NCBI RefSeq assembly: GCF_036669915.1
Contig: NC_089312.1
Span: forward strand, 2,185,301 to 2,249,300
Direction of reading: 5' to 3'
Source of the DNA: Pocillopora verrucosa
Taxonomy: Eukaryota; Cnidaria; Anthozoa; Scleractinia; Pocilloporidae
DNA: 64,000 nucleotides
This document shows positions 44,462-54,018 of this stretch, piece after piece (the stretch's first letter is position 1; each line of letters begins with the position of its first letter). The translations under genes and the position numbers were made by a program. The notes beneath the pieces are model-generated. The model was not told where the DNA came from. It saw only the letters and a list, made by a program, of their open reading frames with translations, and searched no databases.

Positions 44462-47400
44462 ATGTTCCGATTACTAATTGTGTTGACCTCTGTTGTTGCC
44501 TTGAGCTCTTGTTCAACCCCACAGAATAAATTGGTAAGTTTGATTAAGTTGTGCAATATATTAGGACTGCAGAGCATAAAGTGTTTTTTCTTTCAATTTT
44601 ATGGATTAATGACTGATTTCGCAATTCTTCTCCTCATATATTAAACAGTTTGGTTTGCATCTTACGTGTGGATTGGAATTTAGGGTTCTTTTCATGTAAC
44701 ACCTTATAGTTAAATCGATCGAGAATTCTGAATAGTGCATTGTAATTGTTTATGTTGATTACCGCAGGACTCTGGAAACGATGCACAACAAAATCACTGT
44801 GGAAAGTCTGATTCAAAGGAATGCTGTTGCTGTTGCTGTCGCGACGGTAATTACTGAACAGATGACGGAACAATACAACATTGAAATGAAAAGTCGGTTT
44901 TCACAATGATGACAACTTTCAAAAAATAACCTTCTTCATACCGTACAGCATTTGATGACATCTATGGACTGATTAATTGCCAAAGGTTAACTTTGCTGAT
45001 CATTTCTTCTGGAGTCAAATTTCTGAGCCAAATTAGTTTCAGTTCATGAGTTAGAAATGCGTGCATCGGGGGCAGAAATAGTCTGCCACTTTGGCTTTAT
45101 TTAAGTTTGTTAAAAGCAGTTCCTTAAATTTTTACTTAAGCCATTTAACCAAAGTATTTGTGTCGCTATAGGAGATATATTCAAATATAATATCCACAAT
45201 ATCGCAGAGTCAGTTAATTATTTTAATTATTTTTTATTTTAATTATGTTAATTATGCTATATATATATATATATGTTGCGATAGGGGGAAAAACAGAGAG
45301 ACTATGCTTTCATCCCTAAAAGCCTGTTTCGTAAAATATATATACAATATAACTGCTTTCAATAAAGACTTTAGAGGATTCCAAGACAGGATAGTAAAAC
45401 GTGATGTTGTCTTTTTGTGATGATTAATTATTAATAAACCCCACTCATCAATTTTTTTTGCATATGACGCATGCCCAGGTCCTCAGGGTATCCCCTTAAT
45501 GGAGGTTCCATCGTGTACGAATTTCTTCACTTCCGGGTCACTTCTGATTGATAAGATTTTTTTTAAATTTTATCTTTTAGGTAGAGATGGTCGGGATGGT
45601 CACAATGGTATAAGAATGTTTTTTTCAATCGGACAGTAAATGATTTTTTTTTCTATTTTCCTATCATGATTAAGAAGCTTATAACCGAATGAAAAGGTAA
45701 GGTCGCACGGATAGTATTTGGCCAGAAGACATGGATAACATAAGCTCAGTTCCAACGTATTTTGTCCTATCATTTTTTCTCGCAAAAGAGATGTCCAAGA
45801 TCGGCGACACAGGCTGTAAGTCAACCCGTTATCCTATGTCTGGCCAATCACACGTCAGTGTGAACGGAGCTATGCCGATAATATTATTTTATTTCAGTCG
45901 AACTCATCACTGTTCTAGAACTAGTTCTACTCCGCTGACAACCAAGGATATTTTTAAAAAATCAGCATCGCACTACCTTTTTTCTTTTTTTTCTTAGGTG
46001 TACAAGGTATTCAAGGCATCCGAGGTATTCAAGGCCCGCAAGGCGTCCAAGGTAAAGATGGCCGCGACGGAAGAGACGGGAGAAACGGAGCGAAGGTTGG
46101 TAAAAAAATACTAATTATTAAAATGAAAAAAGGAAAGAAGAGAGAGAAAGAACGTCCGAACATTTGGTTTGAGTGAGAGTCTAAGCTCTTGCATAGAAAA
46201 TCGTATGAAATTAAGATCTATAATAATTATATTTCATATCTCATAATTTAAGTGAATCAGCATCTTTTTTTTTAAGGGGGGAGGGGGAGGGGTTATTGTT
46301 GAGGCCAAGCATCCATTTTCATGGCCGTTTACGACTCTTTGTCATAATCTTTCTCTCAATTTCTTCCAACCAACCCATTTTTGTCGACATAAATTTAACT
46401 TTACGAAACTGTTGTTCGCACGTTTTTGCTTCGAGGGTGAAAAAGGTGAGTCTGAGTCCGCTGGAATATGTGCAAGGAGTATCGCTGGTGCTGTTCGCTA
46501 TAATGCTTCCCAAAATGCTTTGGAATGGTGCAATGGTAAAGCTTGGTTACCGGTGGTGATTGGCGGGAAAGGTCTCGCTGCTAATGAACCGGGACGTCAT
46601 TGTCTAGATATTTTGAAGTCAGGTGAGTTTGAGATAAAGCGTCCTTGTAAAGAGAAAATAGAGAACTACGAATTTTTCCCTTCATTGTAACACATTTATA
46701 GTTTAGTCTAGGTTTTAAACTGATTTATGCTTCCTGCCCGCTTAAAATAAATAAACTGCCGATGTACGCTTTGTTTTCTGGAAATACAAGAGGAAACCAA
46801 TAGGTCTCTTGGAACTCTCGTTGCCGATTATTTGTGAGCAACTAAATCAACTTACGTGAAATCTAGAAATCCTAATTTATTTTCAGCAAAGGTCGGGGCA
46901 GACTTGCGGCGTAATCCTCGACTCAAGAAGGGTCTAATTTAAACTGTAAGGTGTAACAGGGATTTATTTAGGCTTTCTTTCTGAAGGGTTCACTCACATG
47001 AAAACATGTCTGCACCTCAATAAAGTAATAGCATATAGTAATGATTTAATTTGGATATCTGTCAATTATCACACACATGCCACAGTTCGTGGGAGGGATA
47101 CGGGCTGGAAAACCTTTGCAGTCTGGCAGCTGAAAAAAAGAGCTTCCAATCTGGCCTGTAATTGCATGTAGACGCCCCATATACAAGTGCCGTTTGTCAT
47201 CTAATCTTCAGTACTGGAACAATAATCAGTCAGGCAAATTGCATCATATAATTTATTCCGGAGGGAAATCGATTTCTCGTTTAATCACTTTTTATTCTTC
47301 CAGGTCACGGTCGTGGTAACGGACTTTATTGAATCGATCCAAACGGAGGCTCGACAGATGACTCATTCCAAGCTTTTTGCGACATGGAAACCGAGGGCGG

Positions 47401-47929
47401 AGGCTGGACACTAATTTCCACCAAAGTGTCCTCAAGCTTCATCTTCATCAAAACAACGTTCTCAGCATCAGCAGCAAAAACTACAGACGCCGATGCAGCA
47501 AGTCACATCCACCCGAACATGGGGGACTGGGAAGAGGTCATGTTCCGGTTCAGTGACGTCAGCACCATCCGGGTTATTTACAATAGAAAGGCGATCGCTC
47601 CAAATAACGACAAAACAGACTTCGATAAGTTCTTATCGGGAACAACTCACAATCAAAACAAGAACATCCACGGGTTTTACAAGTACAGCCCGGCAGATAA
47701 CAATAAGAGGAATCCCTCTTCTGGTTTTGCCACAATATCCAAGCTGCACTTCTACTCAAAATACGGAATATCTGAAGTTCATGATGGCACAGACAAGTGG
47801 ATTAACATGTGGCATAGTGCCCAAAGCTCAAACAACTTCGTCACTTCCGACGACCGCCTTGCGCGTGGTACCAAGTGTATCGCAGGCTACTGTTATCTGA
47901 ACAAACCAATCTGGGTGATGGTGCGATAG
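44462..47929 (+). pseudogene. array gene C: collagen/fibrinogen-like gene with premature stop
   Basis: Exons: 44462-44533 (MFRLLIVLTSVVALSSCSTP), 44768-44846, 45581-45607, 45998-46095, 46436-46622, 47304-47929. Structure follows gene A, with 11 Gly-X-Y triplets in 45998-46095 (GIQGPQGVQGKDG). The last exon reads GLY-stop-ID: TGA at 47330-47332 where A, B and D have TGG (GLYWID). The rest of that exon is open and well conserved to PIWVMVR. As written the product stops after 163 aa, with signal, collagen and linker but no globular domain. Exon 2 codes six Cys in a row. The linker exon is 187 nt against 229 nt in A and D, and its acceptor (GCTTCGAG) is weak. It could be a young pseudogene, a short secreted collagen, a readthrough case, or an assembly error at one base. 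Confidence 0.75.
45255..45276. repeat. AT dinucleotide microsatellite
   Basis: Run of TA repeats in intron 2 of array gene C, following an ATTTTAATTA-rich stretch. Confidence 0.8.
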
Positions 47930-48085
47930 AAACAAACTGTAGTTGAAAACCAATAGAAGGCGCTGTCAAGTTTCTGTAAGATGTTAGGATAGAAGGGTAA
48001 CTATGTAAGACAGCAAAGCTTTGTTGTAGTTGTATCAAGAGCTAAATTGTATTGGATAATGTAAGGTTGGTGATTGGATAAAGAG

Positions 48086-48091
48086 AATAAA
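48086..48091 (+). terminator. AATAAA poly(A) signal of array gene C
   Basis: About 157 bases after the end of the last open exon; context conserved with gene A. It remains intact although the reading frame is broken. Confidence 0.6.
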
Positions 48092-48094
48092 TAC

Positions 48095-49560
48095 CGTTGA
48101 AAACATTCCCCGCTTTAACCAAATTTTCGGCGGTATTACGTTTTAAATCATATACCGGTCAAGTTATGTGCCATCTGATGAAACCAAATCAGGGAAAACA
48201 CAATTCTTTCAGGGATTCTCTTGTTTTTCTCAGTTTAGTTGAATAGAACCCGACTTCAACTTTAATGAACCCGAATCATAGTCCTAAAAGAAGCACTGAA
48301 TGCCTCCAAAGCGTTCCTTTTTTTTTTTTTTTTTCGGTATTACAAATCGATTGATAACAAGTTTACAAAATGTCATGACAAAGTCTCAGGAAAATTGAGG
48401 GTGTGCTATATTTCTGTAGGCACACATTTTCTCAGCATACAACAGCTTTAACGTTGAGAAAAAAAAATTCCAATAACGGTTATTCATTTGAAATCTGAAG
48501 ACAGCCAAAGATGTTTTACTGGCAACTCAGTCATTGTATGGCATGATTGGCATGAGGTGCAATTCCCTGACACTGTGATTGGTGCAAGAATACACTAATG
48601 CGGCATTCTGATTGGTGCAAGAATACACCAATGCGGCATGATTAAAACGAGCAACATACCACTCTGTGGGGGAAAAAAACCCTCAAAGAAGGAGGAAGCG
48701 GGGAAGAAATCTCTGAATCCAGTTGATCACACAAATGCAACCCAAACTAATTAAAGGCCAGAAGCGACGGAAGAAAAGATCTGGGTTGAGTTAACAAAAT
48801 GGCGGCCGCGCCGATGTATCTGTGAAACCGACTTCAAGGAAATCTCTAAAGCTAAAAAATTCTGCTGCGAGGAGAAACTCTAGAGAGTAGCGATATAAGA
48901 AAATTGACCTTTTTCAACGGGAATTATGTTCACTTGTCAATTTACAGAAATGTTTGGGCTCCACGATAAACCGTGATCTGAAGCCGCCATCCTCGAATTG
49001 GAATAGATGAGCCAATTATAAGAGTTCAAGAACGAAAGTCACCAGTAAGCAGCTATTTGAAAAGTGGTGCGAGGCGTTTCTATGCTTTAAGAGCCTCGCG
49101 CGCAACGAAGACTCATTAATTCTAAAAAGACTGATGCCGGCAGATCGATTCTAAATGAACCAGCGTGACCTGCACGTCACGCTGTACTTATCAGAAACTG
49201 TCTTATAGCATAAATCATTGTAATCCTTCAGTGACACCGGGGATATGAGCTCTGCATATATTTATACAAACAATAATGTGTATCGTGTGTTTTTGTGAAA
49301 TACACTGACGGAACGAAATTTGCTTTGGGAGATATCGCCAGTCAAATACGCCATTCAAAAGGAAAGGTTTGGTGTATGAAAGGCGAAAAGCAAAAAATCC
49401 ACACAAAAAAAAAAACGATCATAACAAATTGTCTGAACCGCCCTTATGCTGTTTTTTCTCGTTCTGATGAATGCAAATATTCAACTAGCTTTGCATTAAA
49501 ATGCTCACGTCTTGAAACTCTGTTTTTATTCCAAAGAAACTTTCAGGAAAAGAAGAGGAA
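48095..49560. repeat. intergenic half of the C-D block, paralogous to 36970-38089 plus 39240-39690
   Basis: Collinear with the A-B spacer except for the 1.15 kb transposon and small indels. It ends with the same upstream region as gene B (TTTATACAAACA, CGTGTGTTTTTGT, TTCCAAAGAAACTTTCA), so B and D should share promoter elements. Confidence 0.8.
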
Positions 49561-49566
49561 GTGAAG

Positions 49567-52443
49567 ATGTTTCGATTATTTCTTGCCCTAAGCTGCATTT
49601 TTATCCTGGGTACCTTTGTAGTCTCAAAGAATCAATCGGTAAGTGGGAATTTTTTGTCAATAAATACCAGGACATATCGTCTCTTTGTGGATGAATAAAT
49701 GTTCTTAAATATTCATGCTCAACCCGGCAAGTTTATTGCTTAAACTACACAGTTTAGAGTCGTACCACGTTGTTCGAGATAGATCTCCCTTTTTTTTTTT
49801 TAGTGTTCGAAGAATGAAACACAGCCAATTAAGTGTGGAAAGTCTGTTTTGAAGGACAGTTGTTCCTGCCGCGACGGTATGAACGTATCATCATATTTGC
49901 TATTTCTTGATATTTCATATTTTTCTTTAACATTAACGACCATTTTTCACCTTTGTTTTTTTCAGGCAGAGACGGCAGAGATGGTCAAAACGGTATGGAA
50001 TGTCCAAGAAAAATATTGGATAGTTAAGTCGCACTTTAAAGGTTTTTTTTGTAATAAACACTAAATCACTTTAACAGCCATAACTGGGTGAGAACGTTCT
50101 GCCAGCAATGTATAGTTAAGAACAAAGTGCGCTTGTAGACGACTACGGTTCTCCGAAGGGATAGTTGAAATGTTAAAATGTCTCTCGAAAATATCTTATG
50201 CTTCATGAAATTCCCTCACAGCACATATTTTCTTGTCTTTGATTGAAGGAAAAGATGGCCGAGATGGACGCGACGGGAAAATGGGAACAAAGGTTGGTGT
50301 GAGGAAATGAACAAAGTAATGAAGGACAAACGCCACAAGCGAAAACGGAAGAGAAGAAAAGAAAGATGTATTACAAACCGCTTTCAAACTAAAGGAATTT
50401 TGTTTACAGAATTCTGAAGTAAATAACCGCGTTCGAGTTGAATCACATGTATATTTTGGGCAAATTAACCGATGAGCTAAATTTTATATGTAGGGACTGA
50501 CAGACTCCTCACGAGTTACATAGACGTTATTTGAGCTTAGTAGGGAACTAATGATATCGCTGAGTATTATAAATACGTATCCTGAATATTTGGACGATTC
50601 TCTGTCCTTATGGTGTATGATTTTCTACAGATCAAAGAGGACAGTAAAGCGGCACCTAGGATATGTAGGGTATTTAAAAGATACTTTTTAAAATTTTATT
50701 TCAGGGTGAGAAAGGCGAACAAGGTCTTTGTAAAGAAAGTGGAGGGAAAAATGCTGTCAAGGTGCGTGACTCACTCGATTTTTATCACCAAAGCTAACAA
50801 TTTTTTTAAATCAAATTAGTAACTATCATCTCAGTCACAAGTTTTAACGAAAAGTTTCTTCTTTTCAGGGAGATAAAGGACAACGAGGACCGATGGGAAA
50901 CGACGGAATGAACGGCTTAAAGGTTGGTGTTTAAATTTCTTAATAACTTAACTTCAAAACCATAAAAAAAGCAAAATAATAAAGCTTATTCCGCGCAGAA
51001 GCAGCGACAACTCTAATTGTGATGTAATATTTATTTTTGAATACTTAGGGAGTCAAAGGGGAGCAGGGCTTTCATGGGAAAGATGGAATAAATGGAACAA
51101 AGGTCAGTCGATGATTTTCCTAAGAAACCTCACTTCGAGTCTATAAAGTTTTTCAGAAAAACCTTACTGAACTCATTTGCCAAACAACAAAACAGCGGAA
51201 AAAAGGGAAAAAAAACGAAAAAAGTAGACCCCTAATTGAGGGAAGTTATTGGGCGTTCCAGAAAAAAAAAAACCTTAAACTGAAAACCGGCAAAAGAAAA
51301 AAACGATATAAGGGTTGGTAAACCGTGGCTATTTAAAAGCATTGTCATTACTCAGTTGCAGGTAAAATTCTATGCCCACTGTCGCACCACTGCCAACAAA
51401 AGAGTTCTATGGCCATTGCTTAGATATCTTCTAAATCGATCTCTACGATGTACTAAGTTCTTTTTCATCATGAAATAAACACTTTCAATTTTTTTTGTCA
51501 GGGTCAAAAAGGCGAAACCGGTCCGGCTGGTAAATCACCTCAAGGCGCCATCAAGTTTGGTGACACCGCTGAGAAATGTAGTCTGCGAACTGCTGGTACC
51601 GTTCGTTACAATGCTTCCCAAAATGCCTTGCAACTATGCGATGGAAGTGCTTGGTTGCCATTGGTGACTGGAGGGAAAGGTCACGTGGCCAGTAGACCTG
51701 GCCGTCACTGTATGGATATCCTAAAATCAGGTGTGATTATGATTTCTAAATGGTTTGGAAAATGATTGAGATTAAAAAAAATACGAGGAGACGATCTCAA
51801 ATGATTTTAATGGTCTGTTTAAGGTGACAGGCGTGGTAGCGGACTTTACTGGATCGATCCAAACGGAGGCTCGACAGGTGACTCGTTTCAGGCTTTTTGC
51901 GACATGGAGACTGAGAATGGAGGTTGGACACTAGTTGCCACCAAGGTTTCCCCAAGCTTCATCTCTATAAAGACAGCATTTTCAGCATCAGCAGCTAAAT
52001 CCACAGACTCAGATGCAGCGAGTCACATCCACCCTGACATGAGGGACTGGAAGGAGGTCATGTTCCGGTTTAATGACGTCAATACCATCCGGGTCATTTA
52101 CAACAGGAAGGCAGGCGCTCCAAATAAGGACAAAACAGGGTTCGAAAATTTATTAATGGGGAGATCCCATGGGAAGCAAGGGAACGTCTTTGGGTTCTTC
52201 AAGTACAGCCCTGCAGATCGCCACAAGAAAACTCCAGCTGTGGGTTTTGCCAGATTGCGTCTAGACTTTCGATCGGGCAGGATTTCAGAATATTTTAGGG
52301 ACAGCGACAAGTGGATTGACATGTGGAATATTGTCGACGGCTCAAACAACTACGTCACCTCCGACGACGTCCGCGCACGTGGTACCAAGTGCATTGCGGG
52401 CTACTGTTACTTAAACAAACCAATCTGGGTGATGGTGCGATAG
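49567..52443 (+). CDS. array gene D: secreted collagen-like protein with fibrinogen/intelectin-like domain
   Basis: Nine exons: 49567-49638, 49804-49876, 49966-49992, 50249-50292, 50705-50761, 50869-50922, 51049-51102, 51502-51730, 51824-52443; phases close to 409 aa. Signal peptide MFRLFLALSCIFILGTFVVS; Cys stretch CSKNETQPIKCGKS...CSCRDG; collagen exons of 27, 44, 57, 54 and an additional 54 nt exon (GVKGEQGFHGKDGINGTK) absent from gene B; GLCKESGG has Cys where B has Ser. The linker and globular domain follow. In the last exon, about 52138-52310 differs strongly from A, B and C (GRSHGKQGNVFGFFKYS; RLRLDFRSGRISEYFRDSDKW) and is 6 nt shorter overall, while both sides stay near-identical. Fully open. 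Confidence 0.85.
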
Positions 52444-52631
52444 AAACAAACTGTAGTTTGAAACTAAGAAAAGGCGCTGTCAAGTTTCTGTAAGGTGTTG
52501 CATGGGATTATAAAAAAGTAACTTGTTATAACAGCCAAACCTTGTTGTATTAGTAATAACAACTAATAAAAGAATAGATACTAGTGTCATTCACTACAAA
52601 GGAGTGTCAAAATCTCGTTATAGCTGCTTAA

Positions 52632-52637
52632 AATAAA
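52632..52637 (+). terminator. AATAAA poly(A) signal of array gene D
   Basis: In TTAAAATAAATGT, about 190 bases after the stop. The 3' flank here has diverged from those of A, B and C. Confidence 0.5.
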
Positions 52638-53407
52638 TGTTTTTAATGATAGAAATGTAAGGAATTGTGTTTGAGTTTTTTCGCTTTTCATTTATGTAAT
52701 TGTTCTTCCTCGTTCGAAGTACTCTTTTTTTTTATTCAGCCCTCTTGGTAACGTGTGAAAGCGCATTGTCTTGCTTTCAATTTTATGTTGTTTCCTTTTA
52801 TTGTTTGTTTGTTTTTTTGACACGATTAGTCCATTAACTACCTCATTGAATGGCTCCTCTAACCAAGTACAGAGATGATTGATCATTGGATGAAAAGTCT
52901 GAAAATTCCAATATGCCCACACCTACATGCCATGAGAAATTGGGACTGAGACGAACAAAGATAATGTAGTGTCAAATTATGTCTTCGTCTGTTTATCATT
53001 CATAATGCATAATTCAATTTTTAGTAACAATGATTATTACTGCAAGGCGAAGTAATCATTTCAAGGTGAACATCAGATTAAATAAAGAGAATTTTTTTGG
53101 CAAGTTTACCTTCCTAGCATAACTGCCAAAAAATTAAAAACACAGCGTTACCTGAACAAAAGCTATGGAAGCTCAAACACAAGAATGCCATGCAATAACT
53201 ATTTTACCCATGTGCATTTACCTTGCGTCAGGAGCCTATTTCCTGCCTGAGTGTAGTTTGGATGAAGTCGATTTTCTCTTGATCGTCTTGGTAAAATGGG
53301 TCCTTGTTTACACATTATGGGATTTTGTTCCTAAGATAAGCTGAATCTTGTTCTGATGAAGACTGACAATAACCACGATTATTTCACAAAGGTCAAGAGA
53401 CCTTAAA

Positions 53408-53431
53408 ATTATTATTATTATCATTATCATT

Positions 53432-53517
<86 letters not shown>

Positions 53518-53526
53518 CATTATCAA
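53408..53526. repeat. ATT/ATC trinucleotide microsatellite
   Basis: Around 39 trinucleotide units switching between ATT and ATC, most regular as ATC in the middle (about 53436-53477). Open on both strands only because of the repeat. Confidence 0.95.
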
Positions 53527-53541
53527 TATTTTTACCATATC

Positions 53542-53574
53542 CAGGAGCCCATTACTTCAAGTAATGGGCTCCTG
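53542..53574. repeat. 33 bp near-perfect palindrome flanked by CCATAT
   Basis: CAGGAGCCCATTACTT, one centre base, then AAGTAATGGGCTCCTG. CCATAT stands on both sides (53535-53540 and 53575-53580). Lies between the ATT/ATC microsatellite and a TA repeat (about 53604-53626). Confidence 0.85.
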
Positions 53575-53684
53575 CCATATTGCAATTTGAGATATTTTCC
53601 ACATATATATATATATATATATATATTGTTGCAGGTATTGCAAGGAAAGCAAAGAAAAATGTATGTCTCATCGTCACTGAGATA

Positions 53685-53890
53685 AGAGGGTCTCAATGAG
53701 GTGATGGCTTTTACCGCTAACAGTTAAAATTTTGGCTATTTTATAGCAAACGGTTAACTTCCTTCCTTTTTATCAGAAGAAAAACATTTTATGGTTAACT
53801 CTTTTTACGACTACGGCTAAAACTTGTCAACTTTTCCGCCTAACGACTAAATTTATTGACCGTTTTACAGCTAACGGTTAACCTCTTTGA
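53685..53890 (+). repeat. second copy of the CTAACGGTTAA repeat
   Basis: GGGTCTCAATGAGGTGATGG then CGCTAACAGTTAA, AAACGGTTAA, GCCTAACGACTAA and AGCTAACGGTTAA, parallel to 30275-30480. Ends about 130 bases before the CDC23 start codon. Confidence 0.6.
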
Positions 53891-54018
53891 GTACCTAAGA
53901 TAAGCTAACAACTCACTGCAACGTCGTTAATCTCGATAGTGCCTTTTCCTGAAGCCGAGAAAACACTGGTAACCCTCGAACCATTCTCCCTCCGTCGTTG
54001 TGCGCGGGCTTTTGAAAG

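Noticed and set aside
53308-53538. Minus-strand ORF of Met/Ile runs
   Set aside because: Translation of the ATT/ATC microsatellite.
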